Assembly (NCBI RefSeq): GCF_963675165.1
Contig: NC_087392.1
Span: 4,547,442 to 4,611,441 of the forward strand
Source: Halichondria panicea
Lineage: Eukaryota; Porifera; Demospongiae; Suberitida; Halichondriidae
Reading direction: 5' to 3'
DNA: 64,000 nt
The position numbers and the translations under genes are program-made. Each line of letters begins with the position of its first letter. Position 1 is the stretch's first letter. This document shows positions 1-18,480 of this stretch, piece by piece. A model generated the notes under the pieces. It ran no database searches. It worked only from the letters and a program-made list of their open reading frames with translations, and was not told the DNA's origin.

Positions 1-2495
1 ATTTCTCACGTCTGATCGAATTTCGAAAATACTTAGAGGCCTCGTACAACCTTTGGATCTCAAAGTGTTCCACTCCCCATCAGTAACAACACCTGCATTA
101 TGCATGTTAGTGTATAATACAGCAGTATTTCTCGGAACTATATAATTATGAGACACACCCTAACACCACTTACCAGCAACCTTCATGCCTTTCTTTGCCA
201 TCTGTTCTATAACATCATCAATAATTGAACGTACTTTTTCATCCTTTAGCGTGTTACATGAAAGCATTGAACAGGTAAAGCATATGGCTTCTTAGCTCTC
301 TGTGCTCAGGACTAATCATTACAACCAGAGCATGAGTGGCAACTTGTCGTCTATACTTAATACTTCTTCTGAAAAAAGCTTTTAATTTCATCTTGAACTC
401 TTCAAGCTGTCTAGGAAAATTATCAACGACAATATCGTAATCATTATCTTGTAGCTTTTCCTGCAAAACTGTACTCTCTACTCGTAACTGTCGTCCAGTT
501 TCATTGATAGAACAAAGTTCCTGTGTGTCCCAAGCGAGTTTCATAAGTTCGTTTTCTACATGATGTTTAGCAGCTTGCTTTTCTGAGTAATCCTTAGACA
601 CGTTTTGAAGACCTACGGAACATGGTATAATTATATAGAAGTGTCATCACATGCATTTTCTATATTTATTCTTACATTTTGTGATGTGTATTAGATCTTT
701 GAGAAGGAGCTCATCAACTTCTTTCAGTTCAGTTATATAGCAACTTTGAACTATTCCCATGTCATCGTTAAATTTTAGTAACTTCTGATGTTCGTCATAC
801 ATGATCTTTAAACTGCCATCATTCAAGTCAATATCCCCAGACCATTCACCTCTCATTGATTCTCCTAATCCACAAACTATATCAACCCCGTCAGTTTTAA
901 TCCACCACCATGCGTCCGGATGCACACTTGCAGCTTGATCAAGCACTGATTGCTATAAAATTACAATAGTGCATGTATATAGTTATGAATTACACACTGG
1001 TAAATAATAATAGTAATTATAATACCTGAATTGATGCATCCAAAGTTATATTGGTTTCAGAAATATCTTTACGCAAGCTTCGCTCAGAAATTGCTGGGAT
1101 GTTCACCAGCGCCTGCATGCATGAATATAATTATATTGATATAGAAGTCTGAAAAGAAAATAGCATGTACAATAATTACATGTCATGCAGGGTTGGTCAC
1201 AAATGCAGCTGAACATGGTTTACATAATTATGTGCATGAAAATAACATGCAACCTGCTCGATTATTCGTTGCCGTCCAGTACTATTGTCGTGTACATTGG
1301 ATGTGCTCCAATAAGGGCCATGGTGCAACTTAGCCCATTGCTGACCGTAATGGCTATACATGGTTTGAAGCCATGACCTATAGTCGACTGGACATGATAT
1401 AACCTGTGTGCAAATAAAATAATTATTGCAGCTATACAATTATATAGCTATACATGCATATAATTATATCGGTATATACATTTTTCATGATAACCTTATT
1501 ATGATCTTTTACGGAGAAAAAACTTGCTGCATACTCTACTAAGCCCATTGGCATTCGCTTTACAGGGAAGCAAGAGTCACTCCCGTCTTCTCTCATTGTT
1601 CCAATGCCAAGGACAAGATTGTACACAGTATTTTCGCGATTATTTTCGCGTAGATTGATCATGGCAGAAGCTGAGAGTTTGAGAAAGTTATTTGGTACAT
1701 CCAAACCTATTTCTTTGCAATGTTTTGAAAATAACTTAGGTATCGAATCCATATCAATGGTTTGGTCATCATGCAGTCTCCGTCTCTTTATCGGCATTTG
1801 GCAAGTCTCTGCCGTAAGAAGTGGTTGTTTGTACCTCTATACAAATAGTATCTTTCTGTCTGATGTCACACTGAATGCCAACATCTTTAGTAACGACAAC
1901 TGTTGGTTCATGATCACGGCTTGGTCTTGCAAGAGAAAGCTGCATCAGCCGGTTGTGGAAACTTCTTAATTAGCTTCAGAACTTTGGAACGGCATGACGT
2001 GCCTATACAACACAGCGTTAAGATATGCATTGTCAAGTGTGCTTTATAAATAAAGTGAATACCTGAGCGAATCCATGTAGTGCTTGATTTGTTTTTCACG
2101 TACCCTGCCACAGTTTCCCAGTATTCAGCTATCTTATGAGTAGGCCATGTACATTTTCCACTCAAAATAATATACTCGACAAGAACCTTTGTTTCTAAAT
2201 CAGACCAATGACGAATATGTAATTCTTTAAGTTTTTTGGCTGCAGCTATCTGGATTCCCCTGTCAACACTTGTGGCCACAGCTGCTGGTTGATTTGCACC
2301 TTGGTCAATAGCAAGCTTTTGCTCTGAACACTGCTGAGCCTGAGAGGCTAATGTTCGAAGAGGAATTCTTTTCTTCTGAGGCCTTGTAGGTGTTAGCAAA
2401 GTAGGACTGGAAACATGCCTTGGTCTTTTTCCATTGCCCTCCAGCTCCATCTTCCCACACGCCCGCAATCTATATTCATTATTCACTACACGCAA
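1..2495 (-). pseudogene. Multi-exon gene with N-terminal Myb/SANT-like domain; sponge-type family; two frame breaks; runs off left edge
   Basis: Seven exons join in phase on the minus strand: 2495 (or ATG at 2450)-2063, 1808-1495, 1403-1254, 1112-1026, 952-676, 612-174, and 92 to the window edge. The first exon is basic, then has a tryptophan-rich helical segment (HWSDLETKVLVEYI ... YWETVAGYV) like a Myb/SANT-type DNA-binding fold. Later exons carry a tryptophan-rich block (HPDAWWWIKTDGVD) and a block reading GVVTDGEWNTLRSKG. From memory these blocks recur in uncharacterised Amphimedon proteins; that was not verified. Function is unknown. In the 612-174 exon the protein hops frame twice: after SPEHREL the expected continuation (KKPYALPVQC) lies in the next frame, and after VQCF it shifts again to NTLKDEKVRS. 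Two one-base losses in one exon suggest a decayed copy, although assembly error is possible. Splice sites are otherwise intact. Confidence 0.5.
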
Positions 2496-4020
2496 ACAAA
2501 ATTACTGCTGACTTGGCAGAAAGAAAGTGCTGACATGACTAAAAAAGGATCTGCTAGGATCCCTTTATTAGTTTTTATTTACTGATTCAGTCCGTATCCT
2601 AGGTGATGTCCAGTAATTATATTATTTATATCCCGTTGCTACGTTGTTGCCAAGTGCAATATGAAGCATATTGCACTGCTGAAAGTCATATTGCACTGAC
2701 CGCAAAGTCATATTGCACTGACCACAAAACGCCCCTCTGGCATTTAGACAGACAATTAAATTAAAATTAAATTAATACGCATGAGAAATAACAAGTATCA
2801 AAGTATGTCCAGCCATGCAGGAATGAATGTTCAGCACTGCTGGAGTTTCTTCTTGCAACCGTGCAGGTTTTAAAATTGTCCAAGATTTATTTTGTGGAAG
2901 ATTCTGTGTTCCTAGATCGACCTAGTCCTCGACATCGTGATGCATGTCAATTCTGCTTCACCGTAGCACTAGAAGTGGCTCTTTTTGCTGGGGGCATGAG
3001 CTGTTTTGCAGCAGTGTAGAAGCGAGCTTTCTTGGCTTGGTTATGAGGCCGAGCGTAGACCAGCAGCTAGTATTCACTGAGTAGTGGGGTGGGGCTGTTT
3101 CTTTGCAGCAGTAAGTGGGGCGGGGCTGTTTTGCAGCACCAGAAGTGGGGTGGGGCTGTTTTGCAGATTTCAGTTAAAACTCCAACAATTTTGTGTCAAG
3201 CCATTCGTCGGTCATGCCAATCTTATACGCTGCAGATACTGGCGTCTAGAAGAGAGAAGAGATGGAGCTGTGTCTAGAGTTGTCTCTGTCTTTTTTTGTG
3301 CTGTTTATATTGTGTTACTAGGACAGTGTTATGTTGCTATGCCCTCGGGATATAAACTAGTTATAACACGTGCACTCGGGCTGCATGGCATATATTGCAC
3401 TCAGCCCTCGGGGCTGGCGCCCTCGTGCTTCAGTGCAATATATTCCATACATCCCTTGTGCCCGTGTTATAACTATAACATAATTACTTCCCCCAGGCAC
3501 TATTCTTACAATCTACTTCCTCAGCAGATTTGAATTGATATGATGCATCTTGACAAAATTTGGTACATTGCACACAATAAAAAAATTCAAAAATGTTGTG
3601 TAAGCTTGACAGTATTGAACTGAGCTAGCTGAAGCCTGTAGTCAAATTCTTGCTCTGTGCTTTCTCAGTAGTCAAGGCTGTGGCTCAGAAGTAGAGGATT
3701 ACAAGTAGACTGTGGTGTTGTTGACAATAACAGACTAGTTCAGAGCTACAGTACAGGTAGGTACGTAGCTAGGCTAGCTACCTACATGTACGTACAAACC
3801 TCACAGCTGCATTTAGTGGTGGGCGGGTCTGGTCAAAGTTTATGCATGGCTTCCAGCTAGCTGAACCTAGCTAGCTAGCTCATGTAGCTCCACAGTAGTA
3901 CTGCTAGTTCTATGCCTGTAACTGTTCTAACTGCATAATTCTGAGGCTGTGAGAGCAAGTTTGACTGTCTCCACTGATGTTCAAATGACTGTTTTGCTGT
4001 TTTTGCAGTAAATAAATCAG
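2496..4020. other. Intergenic region with short repeats, no gene recognised
   Basis: No convincing coding exon was seen. Around 2650-2730 a short motif containing CATATTGCACTG recurs about four times. At 3085-3170 a G-rich unit (GTGGGG...GGCTGTTTTGCAG) is repeated three times in tandem, which creates two overlapping spurious ORFs. A long imperfect hairpin occupies 3358-3475 and is listed separately. Confidence 0.6.
3358..3475 (+). repeat. Hairpin A: long inverted repeat with GC-rich loop and conserved 3' flank
   Basis: Outer arms TAGTTATAACACG / CGTGTTATAACTA and inner arms ATATATTGCACT / AGTGCAATATAT enclose a loop containing CCCTCGGGGCTGGCGCCCTCG. Immediately after the right arm comes AACTATAACATAATTA (3471-3486), the same flank found at hairpins B and D. 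It is likely a mobile or formerly mobile palindromic element; no coding capacity. Confidence 0.75.
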
Positions 4021-4130
4021 TTGTTGACTGGTTGCCTAGTAATTATGGTTTATAAACAACCTCAGCCTCGGGCTGTGCCCTCGGCATTGGTTGTTTATAA
4101 GCCATAATTACTAGTCAACCAGTCAATAAC
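4021..4130 (+). repeat. Hairpin B: long inverted repeat with GC-rich loop and conserved 3' flank
   Basis: Near-perfect arms of about 40 bp (left 4021-4061, right 4088-4130; core AGTAATTATGG / CCATAATTACT) surround a loop with CCTCGGGCTGTGCCCTCGG. The conserved flank AACTATAACATAATTA spans 4128-4143, only 10 bp from the stop codon of the truncated kinase gene on the minus strand. Confidence 0.8.
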
Positions 4131-4153
4131 TATAACATAATTATATTCATCAT

Positions 4154-5620
4154 TTATCTATTACAAAGTATGACGCGCGTCCCTCCTCTGGTATTAAAGT
4201 ATGCCTTGTCTCCAATCACGGCTGATGATCCATACCCAATACAAACAGGTGGCTCAGGTGGTTTCATTGGTGTAGCTTGCTCATCTTGCAGTGTGACTTG
4301 GTGCATTCGAGTTGATAGGTCGTGAATTTCCTCGTTCTTGCTTGCCAACGTTTGTCTCAGTTGAGTGACTTCTCTGTCTCGTTGATCGATGGCTTGTTGG
4401 AGGGCAGCAGTGTTCTCCTCACTTGATTGCAACTCTTGATTTAGTCTCCTCAGCTGTCTCTCCCTGGCTTCAGCCTCCTGTTGAATGGTTACTCTGTCTT
4501 GTTGAAGAATTTGGTTTTCTTCTGTTGCCCGGCCTAGTCTTGTAGTGAGTTGATGATTTTGCATGTCTTTTGTATGTAACTGCTCATTGTTTTGTGTTAT
4601 TGTTTTTTGATTTTCTGTTATAATCTCTTGATTTACTTGTAGTTGCTCATCTTTCTCTCTGAGCATCTGGTGCAGATCTTGTTGGGAGCTTTCCTGGTAC
4701 TGTGGTGTCCTCTTGAGAGCATCTAGTGTTTGGCATAGCTGTTGGGAAGATGGTCGTTCAACATCTCTGTCTTTGAGGCAGTTACGAGCAATCGGAAACA
4801 GAGGATGAGTGGGCTCAATCAGGCTCATGTGAGCTTGTCTTCTCTCTATCTCAGGCACTGGAACATTGGCTTGAATTGCTTGGTTCGGAAATCGTGGATC
4901 AACCAGTTCTCTTGTTATAAATCGATCTGTTGGCTTTGGAAACTGTCGAGTTGCGGTCTGAACTAGAAGCACACCAAATGAGAAGTTGTCTAGTTTCTCT
5001 GTGTACACTGGTGGTTCATTTAATGCCTCGGGAGACATGAAGGCTGGTGTTCCCGGGCATGTGGTCATTGTAGCTAGTCGGGTGACGTTTATGTCCCTGA
5101 ATTTGGACATTCCGAAATCGGTGACCTTGGCTCGAGTGCCTGCAATCAGTAGAACATTGTTGCTGGTGAGGTCGCGATGTATGATCCCATTAGAGTGGAG
5201 AAAGGCAAGTGCTTGAGCTATGTCATAGGAGACGTTGACTTGGATGTGGTAGGGAATGTCTCCAGGTGATGACTCCAGGAAGTGTGTCAGACTCTCGTCC
5301 ATGAGCTCCATGAGAAGAACTGGTGCATTTGTATCGGGATCGCGATAGGTCCCCAAGTACTGCACAATGTTGGGATGGTTGATACGACTCAGAAATGCAC
5401 ACTCTGTTTCGAATCTTCTAAACGGGTGTCTATGTTCTTTACCAAAATCGGGAACAGTCATCTGCAAGAGCACTGGATAGAGTAGCTTGGCAGCACAGAG
5501 TAGCTGGTCACACTTGGCTTTACACACTGCCCCGTAGGAGCCAGTACCAAGGGTAGCATTCTTGAAGAGTTGAACATTTCTAAATACGTACTCTTCTTTA
5601 TGGTCTTGTCTCTCGGCCAT
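4154..5620 (-). CDS. TKL-like protein kinase with coiled coil, C-terminal Kelch domain lost (copy A)
   Basis: A single-exon ORF of about 488 aa from the ATG at 5620 (MAERQDHKEE). Kinase motifs in order: glycine loop GTGSYGAV, the lysine in CAAKLL, catalytic HRDLTSNN, DFG, and PGTPAFMSPEAL in the activation segment, so catalysis looks possible. It resembles tyrosine-kinase-like (TKL) kinases. A Gln/Glu-rich coiled coil of about 150 residues follows. The two sister copies in this window continue into a Kelch beta-propeller of about 250 residues; here the protein stops after the first propeller strand (IGYGSSAVIGDKAYF), right next to hairpin B. It may be a live kinase lacking its substrate-recognition domain, or an early pseudogene. 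An upstream in-frame ATG at 5662 is less likely because similarity to copy B starts at 5620. No introns. Confidence 0.8.
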   Translation of the reverse strand: MAERQDHKEEYVFRNVQLFKNATLGTGSYGAVCKAKCDQLLCAAKLLYPVLLQMTVPDFGKEHRHPFRRFETECAFLSRINHPNIVQYLGTYRDPDTNAPVLLMELMDESLTHFLESSPGDIPYHIQVNVSYDIAQALAFLHSNGIIHRDLTSNNVLLIAGTRAKVTDFGMSKFRDINVTRLATMTTCPGTPAFMSPEALNEPPVYTEKLDNFSFGVLLVQTATRQFPKPTDRFITRELVDPRFPNQAIQANVPVPEIERRQAHMSLIEPTHPLFPIARNCLKDRDVERPSSQQLCQTLDALKRTPQYQESSQQDLHQMLREKDEQLQVNQEIITENQKTITQNNEQLHTKDMQNHQLTTRLGRATEENQILQQDRVTIQQEAEARERQLRRLNQELQSSEENTAALQQAIDQRDREVTQLRQTLASKNEEIHDLSTRMHQVTLQDEQATPMKPPEPPVCIGYGSSAVIGDKAYFNTRGGTRVILCNR

Positions 5621-5863
5621 AGCTATTGATATATTATAGCAAACTATGGTTAGGATGTGCATCTTTAATAACTATGGTTTCAAAACCTTATAATTGGTGG
5701 CCATTACATAGCAACAAAGCTTTACACAAGAATGTATGGCCATGCATAAAAGGTTGGTGGTGTCAGTAGCTTAGTGTAATTGTTTTTGTGTATAATGTAA
5801 TTATGTGCATTGTATATGTCTTTGTACTGATAAGTGTTGAACCCCCGGCCTCTCCACTACAGG

Positions 5864-6428
5864 TGATGAGCTAGGACGGACGTGATGTGGTAGACCTTCG
5901 CGGCCACCAACCATCCCCTACTCCTGAGACATCACTATACACTGACCACACCCTACACTGCATGGTGAGGGCCATCCTAAAGGTGTCCAGTCACAGAGAT
6001 GCCATCCCAATTAACCTGCATGCATGGTGTGGGAGGATATGCATGAGTGCAATGTCCAACTTTGAGCCTGCACAACGCCACAACCTCTACACATGCACTG
6101 TACAAGGTGTGTGTGGGCATGTGTGGGTGTTGTGTGTGCGTGTGTGGTCATAATATTTACACTCTGTTTACACAGTATGGGGATTTGCATCTATATATAA
6201 AAGGCTTTCAGCTGAGGGTGGTGTTTTCAATTCGTTAATTAGGCCAGATTTTATTTTCATACAATTATAATAATTGTATAGCAACAACAATTTTAGGGCA
6301 ATACATGTAACTGGTTCCTAGTTACGTACATTTTACTGTTCTTTATATATACGTACTGCTTCCCCTTCATTCTCCAGATGATAATGGACATGACTGGTCT
6401 CCTCCCAACCTAACGTTATTGAGTTTAG
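5864..6428 (+). other. Possible orphan exon pair of an unrecognised gene
   Basis: An open frame runs from an acceptor-like CTAG near 5873 to a donor at 6107 (CAA-G|GTGTGTG). A second stretch after ATTCTCCAG at 6377 continues in phase (DDNGHDWSPP) to about 6428. The peptide contains HTLHCMVRAILKV and NLHAWCGRICMSAM. No family was recognised. There is no start codon, partner exon or terminator nearby, so this may be the remnant of a displaced gene. The rest of 5663-6563 shows no gene. Confidence 0.25.
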
Positions 6429-6563
6429 GTATCACTTAATTAATTGTTATAGTGATTTTGTGAATAGGATAGCTGGTATTATTATCTCAATCCGATTTGC
6501 AGTTTTGATAATTTGCATTGTAATTCAGATGCATGATGACGTGTGCTGCATGCACATGCAGTG

Positions 6564-9145
<2,582 letters not shown>

Positions 9146-11255
9146 ATGTGCACAGTGGCTGATCCCAGTGCAGGAGTGCCGTACATGTCGGAGGAAGCAG
9201 TGAGAGAGCTGTGTAAGAGACTACCATACGTCTCAGAGACAGTCATTAGACATTTTCTCTCGAAGGTAAGATACTTAGATGGATTCATGTTGTTATCTAT
9301 AAGTGCTAGCCAGCTATAGATGGTGTTTACAAAAGCTTTGAACTAGCCCTACCTGAAATGTGTAAACAAAAGCCATACCTGGACCCTATCAGGGTTTCAT
9401 AAAGTTGAATTAGAGGGGGAAATATTAAAGGCATGCGGAGTGTGTCACCGGCTAGGGGAACCCAAGGGCATGTCCCTCCCATGGAAATGTTTGTTAGGTG
9501 AATTTTGGTGGGTTTTGTCATATACAACTAGCAGAATGCAACTTTTAGGAGGAGGGCCCAGGGAGGAATTTAAGCCAAGGGGGGTGTCCCCGCTGCTGTA
9601 TGGCACCCTGCCTATCTCCACATGGTTTAAGCCGCATATATGTCTCCCTTTCTTCACAGAGTGGCAGTGTTGAGGAGTGTTATGAACAGTTGAAGAACTC
9701 AGTCACAGACTACGGTGAACCTATCTCTCCACAGGACAGATACACTATGGCCTATCCTAACCACACCAACGACCCCACCTCCAATAACCCTACTCTTCGC
9801 ACTCACACTAGCTACCCCCCAAACACCACCCCCTCTCACGATCACTACAGAGCACAGCATTCTGATAGCTCTGTAGACACACAGTGGGAGAGGGAAGGGA
9901 CGCCACATAGACCACCCTCCTCTCCAAGAACGAGGCATCGGACTTCTGGAACCGAGGCTCCTGTTTTCTTTGATGATGGGGCGAGGACAACCTCGTTAGT
10001 GGGTATGTGCATACTGCATTAAATCTAAGTTAGGTATTGAGTGTATATTGTGTAGTTTTGATGGTACTCCTTTGCCCGTGCGTGTACAGTACCCAAAAAT
10101 TTGCTTACACATTCACAGAGCTTATAACAGCACAGAAAGAGGCTGTCGAGGACATTCAAAAGGTAAACACTAAAAAGAGAATTTGATTATGCTGACTGAT
10201 TAACTTGTGCTCTCTCCTGTATGTATTAATCTTGTGTGTGTGTCTGCGTATATCACCACTGTTTGACCCCTCCCCCCCTCCTTCCCTCATTAGCTAAGAG
10301 ACTTCCATGTGGGTGAGCTAAGCAAACTGAAAGATGAGACTCAACACACAAAGGAGGAACTGTCAGACTTGAGGCTCAAGGTCTCCATAGAGGGATCCAC
10401 GGTGAGGGCTAGTCACACATATGTTACCACACTAGCCCGATTTCTTTACTTCATTGTTTGCAAATCATTCCTTATACTAATACTCTTGATTTACTAGATA
10501 CCTACGTAGGTTGTGCATGCCCCATAAGGCATTTGTGTTTGTTAGCAGCTGATCAATAAGTTGTTTCCCAAAAGCCTATCGTACATGTTAGCTAAGGGTG
10601 AGTATTTGCTATGAAATGATGCCTGCCTAAACCGTGTGCCCCCCCCCCCCCACCCACACACCACAGCGAGATTCTCTGGCCAACACACAGGACCTCATCA
10701 CAACTATAAGGATTGATATTAACGAGAAGAAAAAGAAAATTGCCATGTGGAAATCACAAGGTGAGCAGCTAAAAATAGTATTACTAGCTTAGCTAAGGGC
10801 TTCTTTTTTGTTATGCTCTTATAGTAAACCAACACCTTCCTCTCCATTCATCAGTCTATCAATATTTTTTTGTTCCCTCATTTCAGTGGAGATGAAGACT
10901 GCTAGAGATGTGTACACAGATGAAGGTGAGTGTATATACGTGGAGGGTGAGGGCAGCCATTGACTAGTAGGAGTGTATCAAACCTGGAGTGCATACAAAT
11001 CACTAATGCTTAAATGCTGGTACTAGATTATGTTTCCAAGAGTTTGTCGATAATTATGTGCGTGGTGATACAATATTTACATGTATTGTAGCTTCACATT
11101 TGCATTTTATATACCCACCACTCCAGCCTCGTATATAAATAATTAAGCATACTACCCCTCTCCCCTGTATTGCAGGTGTCCGATGGCAGTGCAGTGTGTG
11201 TGGATTCCTCAACCACCCTCTCCTGCCTACCTGTGAGCACTGCTCAAGAAGATGA
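9146..11255 (+). CDS. TAK1-binding adaptor TAB2/TAB3-like (CUE + coiled coil + NZF zinc finger)
   Basis: Seven exons: 9146-9265, 9660-10002, 10119-10162, 10294-10401, 10667-10760, 10887-10925, 11176-11255; phases agree; 275 aa. The N-terminal ~45 residues (EEAVRELCKRLPYVSETVI ... CYEQL) fit a CUE ubiquitin-binding domain. A Pro/Ser/Thr/His-rich linker and a Lys/Glu-rich coiled coil follow. The last exon ends in an NZF finger, WQCSVC-x10-CEHC, whose FLNHPLL stretch strongly resembles the end of vertebrate TAB2/TAB3. Those proteins bind Lys63-linked ubiquitin through the NZF and bring TAK1 (MAP3K7) to TRAF complexes in NF-kB/JNK signalling. The domain order matches TAB2/3 but the protein is less than half their length (about 700 aa), mainly a shorter linker. 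The usual Thr before Phe in the NZF Thr-Phe pair is Gly here. AATAAA at 11356-11361. It cannot be assigned to TAB2 or TAB3 alone. Confidence 0.86.
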
Positions 11256-11355
11256 ACACTCCAGTAGTCCGTGTGTGCCTGTGTGTGTCACTGTGTGTGT
11301 GTGTGCCTCTCATTTTAGTATTATTGAATTTTGTGCACTTTATTAGCCATGCAAA

Positions 11356-11361
11356 AATAAA
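11356..11361 (+). promoter_or_regulatory. Polyadenylation signal AATAAA of the TAB2/3-like gene
   Basis: Canonical hexamer about 100 nt downstream of the stop codon at 11253-11255. Confidence 0.6.
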
Positions 11362-11650
11362 ATAGTCATTCTGACGGCTTAAATTTATACAGTACATGTA
11401 ATGCAGTAGCGTAATATATAGCGGGAAATATTCGTGAGGTGCAAAATGTTCGTCGAGCCAAATTAATAGCAAAAATTTCCTGCTACCCCAGTGTCAGCCC
11501 CCCGGGTTACACCCCCAGGGCCTATACATTTAAAAATCTAGGCCCGGGGGCTAACATTTTATGACAAGACAATTCGGTATGAAGCTGAAAAGGGGGTGAA
11601 ACCAGCCACACATATTTGGGCGTGGCCCAACAAGATGCAGAGCTGAAGCG

Positions 11651-18312
<6,662 letters not shown>

Positions 18313-18459
18313 TAAGTACTAAATGTAGCTACCACTGCTTTATATACAGCCGTATTTTTATACCATCATTATTGGCCACAGGTGTAATCTTTGTCTTTTA
18401 CACGAATACTATTATTTTGGCTAAAAACATAAGTATTAGTTTATAATGGTTTGCAAACA

Positions 18460-18465
18460 AATAAA
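18460..18465 (+). promoter_or_regulatory. Polyadenylation signal AATAAA of the SLC38-like gene
   Basis: 148 nt downstream of the stop at 18310-18312, and inside the 168-bp gap before the convergent PTER coding end. The two 3' UTRs must abut or overlap. Confidence 0.6.
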
Positions 18466-18480
18466 TATTGTTCAAATTGT

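Noticed and set aside
4742-5485. Plus-strand ORFs antisense to the kinase gene (same at 34117-34347 and 63264-63842)
   Set aside because: Shadow frames; they recur at all three kinase copies because the sense sequence is conserved.
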